From the NCBI GenBank assembly GCA_020080175.1, contig JAGHQL010000134.1, forward strand, positions 1-64,000: 64,000 nucleotides of DNA, read 5' to 3'. Position numbers and translations under genes: made by a program. The notes beneath the pieces are model-generated. The model was not told where the DNA came from and made no database searches. It saw nothing but the letters and a program-made list of their open reading frames with translations. The stretch's first letter is position 1, and each line of letters begins with the position of its first letter. The stretch is from Glutinoglossum americanum (Eukaryota > Ascomycota > Geoglossomycetes > Geoglossales > Geoglossaceae). Of this stretch, positions 9,521-22,295 are shown in pieces.

Positions 9521-12145
9521 AAGAGAGTCGATTAAGCTCCTTTTCATCCACTACATACGAGTGCATGCCAGTTTCGGGCGGATAGGTGTATTTCGGTTTG
9601 TATCATATTTTTTTCTATTTTTTCCCTTAAAGCATGAAAACCACCGGCGGCAGTAAACCTTCTACATCTTCACGGACACACGAGGTCGGCCTTTTCTTTG
9701 TTCTATGACGAGAAAGCAAACGGCTATGGATAGAAAACATTCGAATACTTCACCAGTTACGTCATTGCAGACATGATTCTTCACCGTGTGGCTTATAAGG
9801 GAACAATCACTCGCCACATGACAAACATGTTAAGCAACCCCCATAAGAGAAACAAGAAATTCGCACTAGCTCTTTCCATCATCAATCGTGCCAACAATTA
9901 CGGAACAAACCTTCAACTATACAAAGACGTACACAAGCTCGAATCCCGCAAGGCAAAGCTACATGGTGGCAAGGCCCAGCAGACTAAGAAGCTACCATAG
10001 TGAAGGCCAGCACCCTTACCGTAGCTGATGCTTACGTTCAGCGATATTCCTTGATCCATTCGAAACCCGATACCAACAATACTCCTTCCCAGTTCACCGT
10101 CAATTCGGATAGTAGCCCCGAAATAACCTGAGCGTCAAGCCAGCCTACAACTCCTTGAGCAATTTCTAGCTAGAGCTCTGCAGGACAGAGAACCGTGGAG
10201 GTCAAATCAAGGCTTCGGGCGGGTGATGCGAGTTATAGAAGCGTGCAAGGAAGCTTAAGAGGCCCCGCAAGCTGGAGATAGCAGTAGCAGAATGGACAGG
10301 CTGATGTAAAATGGAGAGACAGCGGGAGTGGGAAGGCAAGGGAAGGGTGAGTTTGAGGAGAGGCCATCGAGAGATGCGGTTACCAGGAGTGAGGAGGAAG
10401 GTTTGAGAGAATTGGGGAGTTAGATTTGTGTGCATGTATGCATATGTGCGTATATACACAATGGGATCGGAGCAACTGTCGCCTTTCTCCTGGAAATGAA
10501 CGATTTTGCGTATATACTAGAAATATATAAAAAAAGAGACGGAGGGTTTTACAGACTTGATTTGATGCCAATGAAACGCAAGAAAAGTAGTAGGTCCTTT
10601 GTTGACTAGTGATGACATCATGATGATCGGCCTGGATATAGGCATTCATTTCACAAAACCTTCCCTTAGGAAATACGACTTGTTTTTAAGGGTGAATAAA
10701 AACTTTCTGGCTCACTGGAAGCTGAAATACTGCAAGCTAATAATACCTAAAGGGGTAAAGGTAGTTGATTTGTCCTACCCGGCTTCCCGCATGTTCCGGC
10801 AAGAAACTGTCCTATGATGGGACTCTCAGTTGCAAAGCGAAAGATACTACAATTTCAGATACAGACAGTTGTGGCGCCACCGCATTCCCGTCCACACCCG
10901 ATGCTCTAAGACGATAGGGCTTGCAGGATTTAAACGATAAATATGCCAAGGGAGTAGGGGGCAGGGGAAGCTCCCGAGGATGTATACAAACCACGGCTAT
11001 TGGCGCCACACCGAGTTATATCAATGCAGATATGCATCGCCGAGCACAAGGGGAAAGGCCTGGAAGAGGTAGAGATTTCTGAGGCGGAAATGAGGAACAA
11101 AACCGAGAACCCATCATTTGAAAGCGAGATTAGCGGGCGGGACGATCCGGGAGGAGCTGCAAAGGACAATTCCCAAGGCAGACGTTGGCAGGTGGCGTGC
11201 AGTCCTAGACAAAAGAGCATTTCTCATAGTGCTATCGGATATCGTGCTCTGGAAGGCGACGAGGAAGCGTAGATTGAGGGAATTAAGGAGATTATCGGTG
11301 AACAAAAATATTTACTTGGTTAGAAGTGAGATGAGATAGAGAGTGCGATAATGCACTGAGATGAAAACTGTTCTGTAAACGAAGTGCAGAATATACAGGG
11401 TCCATCCAATGCTGTTAATAGTTACACACCCACGTGCGATATGCGCCTTCCAATCATCTCTGCCAACCACTTCCAGATAGCTTGCTGTATGAGGAATCTG
11501 CCCCATTACTATTTCTGCTATTATCGGCATTTTTAACTTCCAGAAAGGCGGTGAAAAGGCTGCAACGTCAATGGGGTAGCATAAATGCACCAAAACCTGC
11601 AAGAGGAGATCACAGCTACTGAAGGAGGTCGTCTCGCATCTTGCCAACATGCGGGAACTGTTGGAAATTCCGCACACACATCGCCACAAATTCCTGGTTG
11701 TCTTGTTGGGGCGCATCGTTGCAGGGGGTAAAACCAGGCGATTAGGACTCCATCCCTACTGCTGAATACAGTACAAACTCCAATGTAACGGCGGGAAATC
11801 AAATGGCAAATATTAGTCGGCGTCAAAGATAGATTGGACGGTAGAGGACTCTAGAAATTGTGCCAAATTGGGAGGACGCACTTGATCTCTGGGTTTAGGG
11901 ATCTGCTAGAACAGCTACTCGATGAAACTCTGACGCCGTGACAAACCCCCTGATAGCTATTTTCCATTGTTTCCGAGAGAGTGAAAGGAGGCAGTAACTT
12001 TTTTGCTGCGAGAAGTAAAGGTGTCAAGCGGGTCTACGTGGATGACTAATTTTTCTCTTATCGATAGCGGCGAGATCCCCATCCGTAGCAGTCACCTCTA
12101 CATACTGTCAGGACTGCAGCTGAATATTAGTCCTACCTGCCCAAG
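9521..12145. other. 2.6-kb intergenic region without a confident gene
   Basis: Only short frames occur. A 75-codon plus-strand ORF (9773-10000) is listed separately. Around 11000-11720 several overlapping frames on both strands are coding-length but unlike any family I know and lack convincing splice partners. Confidence 0.4.
9773..10000 (+). CDS. Small hypothetical protein (75 aa)
   Basis: ATG to TAG, 75 residues, starting MILHRVAYKGTITRH and ending RKAKLHGGKAQQTKKLP. It is basic (many Lys/Arg/His), has no signal peptide or membrane segment, and I recognise no family. It begins 252 nt after NHP2 ends and could be a small basic protein, a piece of a spliced gene, or chance. Base composition does not separate these options. 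Confidence 0.25.
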   Translation: MILHRVAYKGTITRHMTNMLSNPHKRNKKFALALSIINRANNYGTNLQLYKDVHKLESRKAKLHGGKAQQTKKLP

Positions 12146-14061
12146 ATGCCCCGAGATCCGCTGATTGGACTAGTTGGCAAGCCCTCGTCGGGCAAATCGA
12201 CCATGTTGAATAGGTAACGGATACTGTTACATCCGTGTGGACAGCGCATCCTAACAGAAATCAGCTTGACAGACGCCAGCTCAAAAGTCGGCAAGTAGAC
12301 CCCTTGTTCGAAGCTTCTATCGGTAAATTGGCTGATTTGTATCTGCAGGGAATTTCCCGTAGGCCTCCCTCTTAGTATTCGCCTCTCTTTGATGAATTAG
12401 TGCAATCATGCATATGACATTTTGATGAACACCTCTCACGGTGTAATGTAGGTTCACAACCATAGACCCGCAGCGCGCCATCGGGTACCTTCAGATTCCT
12501 TGTGCCTGTGCTCGCTATGGCGTCTCTGATCGTTGCAAACCGAATTATGGCTCCTGCGTGGAGGGAAGAAGATCGGTCCCTATAGAACTCCTGGATGTTG
12601 CTGGGCTCGTACCGGGAGCTCATGAGGGCAGAGGATTAGGGAACAAGTTTCTGGATGACTTACGTCACGCAGATGCCCTGGTTCATGTAGTGGATGTTAG
12701 CGGGACTACGGACGCAGAGGGTGAGTGCTGATATGTCGTGGTTATAGCTCTTTCCGAGGGCAACATCCCCGCGAAGCAGGATACGAATTATGAAGCGGCA
12801 AGCTAACCGATTGGATTTTAGGGAAGGCTACAAGGGGATACGACCCCTCCCAAGACATTGAATGGCTAAGAGGAGAGATCAGAAGATGGATTCAAGGCAA
12901 CCTCATGGAGAAATGGTAAGTGGTAGTATTTGGATAGGTCCTCCATTGTTGCTGGGGACCGGGCTGATCTCACTAGGGGATCAATAAAGCGACGACATGT
13001 AGCCATAAGTATTTGATCCCAACGAATAATTAGTTGATTCGTCTAACGCGATTACAGAGGCGACCGCTGTTGATACATTACAAAATCAGTTCTCCGGTTA
13101 TGGCAGCACAGCGCAGGTTGTAGCGCGCTGCCTAGACCGACTTGCACTAAAGGAGCCGCTGGAAAAGTGGTCTGATGAGACAATCGAGATGGTCGTAAAC
13201 GCATTTACAGACGAAAAGTTCCCTACAGTCATTGCGTTAAACAAGATAGATCATCCAGATGCGGACAAGGTAATTTCATCCACCCGACAGCTTAAGGCAT
13301 GGGTGATATGCGTGGACGCCGCTAATCGAATGTTGGATGCAGAACATTGCCAAGATCGCAAAGCAGCAAGATCCCTCAGCACTGGTGCTAACATCGGCAA
13401 TATCAGAGGTTTTCCTCCGGAAACTCACGAAACAAGGCTTCGTCAAGTATACGGAGGGCGGTGAGTTTGTTGATACGAGAGAAGATTTAATCGAGATGGG
13501 TGATCCGGAAGGAGGGGGCTTGAAGGAGATGGACGAGAAATTAAAGACGTAAGCTACTGTCACCACCCCTGACAAAATTCCATCTAACTTGCCGATAGAA
13601 GAATTGAGAACCTAAAAGATATGGTTCTCTACCGCTTTGGGTCTACTGGCGTTGTGCAGGTACTCTCTAGAGCAGCAGAGCTATTAGGCCTTGTTCCTGT
13701 GTTTCCCGTGAAGAATGTCAATACGTTTACCTCTGGTGGGTCAGGGTCAAGTGTTGTGTTCAGAGACTGCGTGCTAGTGAAAAAGTGGGAGCCTAAAATT
13801 TCTTGTATTGTTCCACCTCTGACACCGCTAAGCTAATGACGACCCTGTATAGGGGCATGACAGTAGCTGAGGTCGCGCGGAAAGTGATGGGAGATACCCC
13901 AATAGTCTATGTTGAAGGAGCAGGGGGTGTAAGAATAGCTGAGGATTATATGGTGGCGGTGGGAAAGAATGATGTTCGCCCTGCCCTCGCTCCTAATTGG
14001 AGAGCATTATGTTAACAATTCAATCTTACAGATACTCTCCTTCAAGGTGGGCAGAGCTTGA
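12146..14061 (+). CDS. YchF-type (OBG-like) P-loop GTPase, YGR210C family
   Basis: Eleven exons: 12146-12213, 12265-12290, 12349-12358, 12452-12720, 12822-12915, 12977-13008, 13058-13269, 13343-13548, 13599-13784, 13853-13973 and 14032-14061, giving 417 residues. The Walker A is GKPSSGKS (residues 11-18), switch II region [14 protein letters not shown], the G4-like motif [12 protein letters not shown] and SAISEV as G5. The C-terminal domain contains [13 protein letters not shown] and ends [11 protein letters not shown]. Family members bind ribosomes or associate with translation; the exact role is unknown. The third exon is only 10 nt: it supplies GNFP together with its flanks. Intron 2 needs a GC donor (GTCG^GCAAGT) to give [15 protein letters not shown]. 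The intron 10 donor (GTTCGC) is weak but in frame. Confidence 0.95.
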
Positions 14062-15142
14062 TTCTTTAAATGCGATTACAAGTCATATAGGGTTTTGTTT
14101 GCTATGTGGGGTTTCTAGGTTGGACAAAACATCTACATTACCGGAGGCGCAAAGCAGGGACAATATACGGGTCAAGTGATTATTCTGCACACTTCTCTCC
14201 AACTACCATCCTTTGGATTCTCAGCCAATTGCCCCTGTACAAGAGCGCTCGGCCTCCAGTACCCTCCTCCGGTTTCCCCAGTATCATAACGTGAGGAACT
14301 AACCCCCTCAACTTTGGTCGTCCGTTCCCAGAACTGGTCCTAGCACTTCAGGGTTCTCTTTTGTCTTCTGCTTGCAACTCCCTGGGTCCTTCTTCGTAAC
14401 CGCCGACGAATGATGAGGCTCTTTGTCCGACCGTTCCCGTTTCCCTGGCTCCGATTATCAATGTTGAGCCAATCGTTCCGCTTATTTGTTTGGCCGAGCT
14501 CCCTAGTGGCCTGGAGTCCGAGACGGGCTGTGGGTATTATTTTATGTGGAAAAGGGCACTGATAAGGGATCGGGAAGCCGGGGAGGGCGCTAATATGGCT
14601 TTTATTTGCTCTTTTGAACTTTGGGAGATAAATAGAAAAAATGAAACTGCTTTTTGATTGGTTATACCATTTCTGAATGCAATTTGAACTAATTCAGGGC
14701 CTAGCGATATCCCGTTGACATTATCAATATCTTGTTCCACTATGGCCGATTGCGTAAATTAAATAATATATTGAGGCTCTTTATTATATGGAGAACCTAG
14801 TGTGATATCGTGTGCGGAGATGTATGGCATATCTCGGTCCTTGCAGCTCGTATTGAAGAACCTTGTCTGTGCGGTCGTGGAGGGCCTATCCTAGATCAAA
14901 GATGTGATGACTCGGTGGGCCATAGGCCTAGAACTTCTGCACTCGCTTAACAAGCATACGGGAAAATATACTCAAGCATTGCTTCACCAACCCCAGATAC
15001 ACCCTGCCGAAGATCACACTACGGACATGCACCAAGAAATAAATTACCCTTAAACCTAGCTACTTCCCAAAGCTGAAACCCGCAACCGGATATTTTCTCT
15101 TCCACTATAGACCCCGATGTAAAGAGGAATGTCACCATCGCT
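14062..15142. other. Intergenic region
   Basis: 3' flank of the GTPase and upstream region of the SET gene. No coding or RNA signal is seen; the middle (about 14740-14800) is AT-rich. Confidence 0.5.
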
Positions 15143-17386
15143 ATGAAACGACAACGGCTACCCCTAGCGGCACTCAAGGCCTGGTCAAAGTTAAACAATG
15201 TTGAGTTCCACGGCGTCAACGTTCAGCATGTTGGTGGGTATCCTGTCGACAAGGGCGCGGTCGTTATTGCATCGCAGGATCTTGAGGCTGGGGGGGACGG
15301 CGACTCGCCCGCCGAGGTGCTGATCAGAGTCCCACGGGAACTGGTGCTCTCGAGTGAGATGGTCCATGGTTGGGCAAAGGTTGATGGGTATTTGAAGGAG
15401 GTTCTGGATGCTGTGGGGGACTTTGGGATGGTGAGTATTTCCGCTTGTGATCGTCTCGATTTTCCATAAGGCGTTTTTTTTTTTTAGCTGTCGTGGATGC
15501 GATGGATGCGGCTTGTGTGTAGGGGTTTTTTTTTGGGTGCGCATTGACTCCATGCAGATAAAACGTGCTGCACTTTCCCTTATCATTCGAGTAGGACACG
15601 TATGTCTCGGAACTATTTTTTTCTCTCTAGTAGTACTTTCGTTTACCCTGACTGCTACTGCCCTCACTATATGATATGATTTAGGCCCAAGCCATCCTGG
15701 TTGTGATCTCTAGCACGTGGTAATCCCGCTGATATACCCTGCTCAGACAGACAGAGGGGCGATCTTGATTTTCCTTATTATGCAACTCACAATATCTTCC
15801 CTGGCTGGATCAGAGGGGCTTGGCGTTACAGGGCCTTGGACCGAATATGTTGGGTTTCTTCCGTCCTCGGTACGACTGCCGACTTGTTGGACCGAGGAAG
15901 AGCAGGATCTCTTGGCTGGGACTTCTCTGCAGGTAACATGACACATTCTCTTTTCAGCCGTGGCCTCTCTGTTTTGGACCTTGATGTCACTCCACGCTTC
16001 TATCTTTGGTGTGGCCGCGTGGGAGCCCTATCGGAAGGTTTCGGGCCTCATGTACGTGGGATACACTGCATGGAAGGCTCCTAGGCAGAAGACTGTCCAA
16101 GAGACGTTTCCCCGGAAGTTTCACAATTAGTGGTCTCATTAATTCTCCGATGTTCTGTTACTAATGGGTTTTGCTGAAGTGTGGGAGCGCATTAAGCGAC
16201 AGAAAAATTCGTAGAGTGCATTATCTCTGTCTCTTTCTACTATTTTTGCTTGCGCTTTCTTGATCAAGTCTTCAATAGAGTTGCTGATAGTCTAACTAGG
16301 TCGCGTTGGCGGCAAAGTTGAATAGCTTGTCCCGTGAGTTCAATCTGTTGAGGGAATCGACCGAGCACTTCTCTTGGTGTGAGAAGATCTGGTGGAATGA
16401 CCAGACCGGTCGTTTGAGCTTTCAAGACTGGTTGGATGTCGATTCTTGGTACAGATCGAGGGCCCTGCATCTCCCTGAAGTCGGTAATGCAATGGTTCCC
16501 TGTATAGACATGGTAAACCATAGGCCATTGGAGGATGCTGCAGCCTACTTCGACCAGACTCCGGATGGAGATGCAGTGCTACTTCTTCAGGAGGGAAAGG
16601 TCTTGAGTTCAGGCCAGGAGGCAACCATCAAGTGAATACACATGCGGGAGCCGAGGGATGTTTCTTTGCTAACATGTCGACAGTTATGGGTCCAAATCAG
16701 CATCTGAAATGGTATTCTCTTACGGTTTCATTGATGAAAGTACGATGAGCGCACGCGAGCTTGTTTTAGATATCGAGATCCCCGATGATGACCCTCTAAA
16801 AAAGGCAAAGGAGGCAGTCTCAGATTCACATCCTGTGGTTCGGCTTACCCTCAACGGCGACTCTGTGGAGTGGCAAAGCAGCTTCATTTGGTTGATATGT
16901 GTTAATGAAGAAGACGGCATAGAATTCAAGCTGCTCCAGAGCGTCGACGGGAGCACGGAGCTTCAAGTCTTCTGGAAAGGGGAGTACATGGATGCTATTT
17001 CGTCTCTGGAAAATTTACTTAAGGCCGATCCGTCATGGGAAATTTTCCAGCTGCGTGCGGTTTCACTTCTGCAGGATCGAGTTGAGAACCAACTCATGCA
17101 GCTTGATCAGAGCCAGCAAGGTAGCCAAGTGAAGGAGCATCACACCAACGCCCAGACTTGGGTGACTACTGTCAGGTTGAGGGAACTTGAACAACAGCTC
17201 ATGGAGGCGGCGATCTTAGAATTCGAAAGACAGGTATTTATTTCATTCCTCGGGCTCGCATCTTGAAAATATGGCTGATGAGATGAGTTGGTGGCGTAGA
17301 AAAGTGTCTTGATCAGTACAAGTTGTGTGAGGAGGTATCTGACAGGTCAAGATCCGGACCGTGACGATGATTTTGATTTTTCCTGA
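15143..17386 (+). CDS. SET-domain lysine methyltransferase (Rubisco LSMT/SETD6 type)
   Basis: Exons 15143-15430, 15747-15932, 16300-16631, 16684-17233 and 17300-17386 give 480 residues. The N-terminus SKLNNVEFHGVNV and VIASQDLEAG starts the split SET domain. The insert carries GPWTEYVGFLPSSVRLPT and CWTEEEQDLLAGTSLQ. The post-insert SET core has DMVNHRPLEDA (Asn231-His232) and NYGSKSASEMVFSYGF, with Tyr282 as the likely catalytic or substrate tyrosine. The rest resembles a substrate-binding helical domain. Fungal members of this class methylate ribosomal or other non-histone proteins; the substrate here is unknown. Introns 1 (316 nt) and 2 (367 nt) are much longer than others in the window. 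The phases agree at every junction, which supports the model, but an extra small exon in intron 1 cannot be ruled out. Confidence 0.9.
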
Positions 17387-18181
17387 AACGAGCAAAAAAC
17401 TAGCTAAACCCGTTCCTCACAAGGCTCACACGTACATATGCACTTCGTATCTGCCGTGAAGGTGCCGTGAAAAATGCGGGGGAGTCTGGAGGCTTAGTAA
17501 TGCCTTGATGGCGAACCTCTGCCGGGAACTCTCGGGGACTCCACATCGGGATTCCACGTGAAGTTTTAATTGTTTTTTGAACATGCAAACCATCCTCGGC
17601 ACAACTCTCTTACGCCACTCTCGCCTGTACATGTAGTTAGCTCAATATCAGTGTTAGGAAGTCTACAATACCCGAGCGTGGCCTTTGGGTGGACAGCACG
17701 GCTTCCCCAGATGACGGGTAAACGAACCGGCTTTTCTGACACTTTTACCGCTAGTTGACTGAACGAATGTGCTCGTTGGCTACTTTTCGAGAAAAGAGCG
17801 TTGGGGCAAATTGTGGGATTCTGACAAGAACTTGTGGTTGTATCGATAGGTCGCTAGGCTAGGATAAGGATCTGATCAACGAGCATCCCTCCGCTGCCCC
17901 GCCTTGCGCAAGGCCCGCATGCTCGAAACGTCCCGATCCCCATGCATCATATCTAGTCTAGTCTAGGATATCTAGCTACTCGGCCCACTCACTCTCGCAT
18001 CATCGGTTTTGAAATTGCAAAAATAGGCCCTGGCGCATCAAACGCTGCCTCGGATGAGTTCAGAAGCAAAATAGGCTTTAGTCACCTTTTCGTCTTGAAG
18101 TTCTTTTTTCTCCAGGTCTCTCTGCCTTCATTTCTTTTTAAATAAAAGGTTTCTTAGGCTCTTGCATTTCTACCTTCCAAG
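17387..18181. promoter_or_regulatory. facB upstream region
   Basis: This holds the promoter and 5' leader of facB. It contains a SYGGRG-type site on the minus strand (17897-17902) and a pyrimidine-rich stretch just before the ATG. No other gene is seen. Confidence 0.5.
17897..17902 (-). promoter_or_regulatory. Candidate CreA/Mig1 carbon-repression site
   Basis: CCCCGC, read on the minus strand as GCGGGG, matches the CreA consensus SYGGRG 280 nt upstream of the facB start. FacB/Cat8 genes are subject to glucose repression in Aspergillus and yeast. A six-base match can arise by chance, so this is a candidate only. Confidence 0.3.
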
Positions 18182-21034
18182 ATGCCCGGAATTTTACCAA
18201 TGAAGGTTATCAAAATCGGCTCGAGCTCCCAGCAAACCCGCATTGCTCAAGCATGCGATCGTTGTCGCAGCAAGAAAATCAGATGCGATGGCATTCGGCC
18301 GTGCTGCTCGCAGTGTGCCAATGTTGGCTTCGAGTGCAAAACAAGTGATAAGTTAAGCCGAAGGGCCTTTCCTCGTGGCTATACAGAGTCACTTGAGGAG
18401 CGGGTCCGACAGCTGGAGGCCGAGGTTCGCGAGTTGAAAGATCTGTTGGACGAGAAAGATGAAAAAATCGAAATGCTGTCGAAAATACATTCGTATTCGT
18501 CATATTCTCCACAGCAAGGCACTCCTCCCAGGTCTGTTTCTAACTCCCTGTCACCAAAGACGGTCCCAGAATCAATCAAGAGCGAGACTACAGCCCTAAG
18601 AGAAGACACTTTTCGGGTTCAAGAGTCTCCTTTCTTTCTGGATGGTAGCGATTCGGCATCATATGTAATGGGCTCATCTAGCGGAAGGGCATTTGTTGGT
18701 ATGTCGAATTCTATGGCCGGAATGAAGCCAAACAAGCCTGGTGAAAGCTGATCCGGTACAGACTCTTTCAAGCGCAAGGCCCAGGAAACTGGGAAGTTCA
18801 ATATGAACTTCGCTCCTGAGGGGATCTTCGAAGTTAACCCGCGAAACCAGTCGTCGCACCCAAACTCTCGGGAGGCATCTCCTGTAGATGTGAATGCTCC
18901 CCCTCGCGTCCTCTCGGATCAACTTATCACTATATATTTTCAAGAATGGGCTCCCTTATTCCCTATTCTGCACCGGCCCGCTTTCCTTACCGCGTATGAG
19001 CAATATGTCGCTGGAGAGGATCAGGAATTATCGGGGGACGGCCACGTTCTTGCCCAGCTTTATCTGGTCTTTAGCATTGCATCATTATCAAGCGAGGTAA
19101 TTGAGGCAATGGTATATACAGTTGCAGTGAGATTAGCTAATGTCTCGCTCAGCTACGGAACCAGAGTGGCGATGAATCGCCTCGACAAAGCTTCGGCTCG
19201 TTCGAGCATGGCTGGCGCAATTCTCTTGACTCTATTGTTATGGATGGCAGTATGGAGACGCTCCAGTGCCTCCTTCTTGCCCAAGTTGCCTGTATCTTGA
19301 AAGCTGATTACACGATGCTACTTCACTACAAGAGTCTAGCCATCGGGATATCTCAGAGACTAGGGCTGCATCAAAACCAGAAACGATTTTCACTTGGAGC
19401 ACTTACCAGTGAGACTAGGAAGAGAGTCTTTTGGTGTCTGTATACACTAGATTGGTGTGTATCTCGTCGAACTATTTCGCCTGCATACTAACCCAGTCTG
19501 CAGTTTTTCCGCTGCTATGTTGGGGTTGCCTAAGATGATCAAAGAATCGGACGTCTTCGCGGAATATCCTGCCGACGCAGACGATGAATATGTTACCGAG
19601 AAAGGGTTTCAGGCTACTCTCCCGGGTGAATACACAAAAATTTCCAGTGCCCTGGCGTTATTCCGAGCATCCCGCATCCTTTCGAAAGTCCTTGAGACCA
19701 ACTACCCAGCTGCGGCATCGCATGAGTTGTCATTCCAAAAGCTGCAAGCATTGGAAGACGAGCTCGACTCGTGGTCTAAAGAACTCCCTCCTCACCTGAG
19801 ACTCGAGTTTGTCCAAGACAAGCCTGGCACTAATGTGGTCAACAGCCGTTCTCCCTTGTTGGTATGCATTACCCAAGTTTGGTTTCTCCTTGGTATGTGC
19901 TAACAGAACCACCCGAAGTCGCTCGCATACTACTACACTCGGACGTTGATACATCGTCCTGCTGTTGGGTCTATCATGGGGCCCAAGGCAGCTCCCTCCA
20001 TTGTTGCCCTGGCCGATTCTAGCAAGCATATCATTCAGATCGTTGAGTTGCTTGAAGAGCGGAATTTGAGCTTCTCATTCTGTCTCAATAAGAACGAGTT
20101 GCTTGTTCTATCTGGATTTGGTCTTCTGTTTCAAGGGCTAGACTTGAACCGTGATGGAAAACTTATGAAGGACAACCAAAAGATGCTTCAGTCAATCGTC
20201 AAAATTCTCGAAAGGAGCTCCTCCAGCAGCGCCGCCGAGCTCAGGAGACTCAGTGAATCCATGATGCCTGTCAGCAAGAGTCCAAAGGCTACATCAAGAA
20301 GATCTCCTTCCGAGCCCAACGCCTCTCTGCCATCCACTAGCTCCAAGCCAGCGAATGGACGATTATCGACTCTAGCTTCAAAATTCCCACTTGGCAGCAT
20401 TAAGGCGGACATAAAGGATGAGAAACTTCGACGATCAACCTTACCTAGCAGCGCCCCGGAAACCTGGGTGAATTCCCCGGCCCGTAGCCACCGCAGTATA
20501 TCTTCAATACGATCAGAGCCCATATATCGCAGTACTGGTTATCAGACTCCAACCCAAGCTATGAAACACCAGTTGGGCTCTGTTCCTCTTGGTTCCCTCC
20601 ATGGTGACTATCTTCCCTTCTCATTTGACAGCATCAATGAACTTCCTCCGACATCAAGTCGGGACGGCGTGGCGGCAACTGAAGAGTGGGAGCGTATCGT
20701 GGGCTCTATTGACAATGGCCAAACGAATATATATGACAACATCTACGGTGGCATCTCGGTCGAGGCGCTTGTCAACATGTCCCTCTCATCCGCTAGTACA
20801 GACCCTTCTAGCTGGTCGCCAGATGGGGATGTGTGGGGCAGCGTGAGTGACGTGCCTACGCAGTCGGTCCACTCTCTGTCTGAAGAGAGTCTAGCTAGCG
20901 GTGAGGATCTGGGCAGTTGTGAACTCACACTGACGAACCCAAATGACGATCAGTATCGTGGTCTTCTCATGCCTAATGTCATGGGAACGGATGTGTTCTG
21001 TCTGGACAACTTGGATACCCACTTTGGGCTTTGA
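18182..21034 (+). CDS. facB: Zn2Cys6 regulator of acetate use and gluconeogenesis (FacB/Cat8)
   Basis: Exons 18182-18698, 18762-19096, 19153-19454, 19504-19861 and 19919-21034 encode 875 residues, close to Aspergillus FacB. The start [13 protein letters not shown] matches the known FacB N-terminus as I recall it. The zinc cluster has Cys25, 28, 35, 41/42, 45 and 52 ([13 protein letters not shown]). It is followed by [20 protein letters not shown] and a leucine-rich coiled coil for dimerisation. The middle homology region includes [42 protein letters not shown] and [14 protein letters not shown]. The C-terminus is Ser-rich and acidic, likely an activation domain. It should activate acetyl-CoA synthetase, glyoxylate-cycle and gluconeogenic genes when glucose is absent. 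All four introns are 49-63 nt. Confidence 0.96.
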
Positions 21035-22295
21035 TTGGTTGGTGGGTTAGCCCCACACGGGTGGAATTGGTGTATAGAGGCGTGGCAGTGTTTTCCTTTT
21101 CACCTCATATAGAGCGCTGTTTTATCTATTACACGCCGGCGGCTCTAGTCTTCCCCCTTCCGTGGGCTTGTTCTAGCGATTTCTTACCTGTATTACTGAA
21201 CAACGAAAACTTCCCGATTATGTGGTAAACTTTATGACGTTCACACTACTATGGCGGCGATCTCTCCAGGGGGATCGTATGACAGGAATTACTTGTTCAA
21301 CATGGGAAACTTAGTCCATTTTCTCTTCTTTTTTGGTTTTCTATTGTATTGACGCTTAACATGACTTGATAAGAATTGATGAGACACTATACTCGGACTT
21401 ACGGCTTTGCTTGAATGCCGAAACCAAGCTAGAAAGAACAATGACGACTCTCCTTGAGTGATATAGAGAATCTACCTAGACTCCTTCAGGCAGGTGTTTA
21501 GATCATCCCGAGGATGCCCGAGAATCGAAAGGTGTTCTGGAAAATCAGGCGGCTCTTTGCCACCAGCATCAACGCCACAGCGATCTTTAAAGCATGGCAT
21601 CGACGATTAGTGGCGAATTATCACACGTGACTTCGTGTATGGGACGCAACCAAACACGCGATTGAATATCAGCAACAAGTACGGAACACTGGTCCTATTG
21701 TTGGCTGACAGTGAACATGGCCAGACCTAAAAACCCATATATAATGAGGTCCCCGAGTATGCATGCGATACACACCCCTCAAATAGGACTCCCAGGGCTG
21801 TGTAGCAGCCTCGCCCTAGTGCACGCTTTTTTTCCCCTTTGAACTTCGTAGGGGGGAGTGATTGTTTTACCTCGAAGTCACTCCTTTTCCAGCGAACCCC
21901 AAGAAGAAAAAAGACACGCCAAGTCTCTAGATAATGCATGTACTATATTTTTAACAAGTCCCTAGTTACCTATTGTCATAGATTACTAGGCGAAATCAAA
22001 TTTATCATTAAATGATCAGGCAAACGTTCTTGTGCTGCCTTTGGAGATGCTCGTTTAGGTATTCGCTTGACACCTAGCGATTTCAGTCAGAACTCACGAG
22101 CAACGACCTTTCTCGGAGGTTATGGACAAGTCGTAATCATCAGCATCATTTTCACCGAACAAACCAGATTAACCAGACTCCTTCGTTTTTTTTTTCCACA
22201 CCAGGTACCCACTATATCCATCGTCCCGTCATCAACTTGGCCTTCTCTTTTCCTTTGTTTTACAGCTCTCAGATATCAATCAGTTGGCCGATGAG
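21035..22295. other. Intergenic region
   Basis: 3' flank of facB and promoter of REX3. No gene signal is seen; a CT-rich stretch precedes the REX3 start. Confidence 0.5.

Noticed and set aside
11312-11716. 134-codon minus frame as a gene
   Set aside because: No family resemblance, overlaps other frames of equal length, no splice context.
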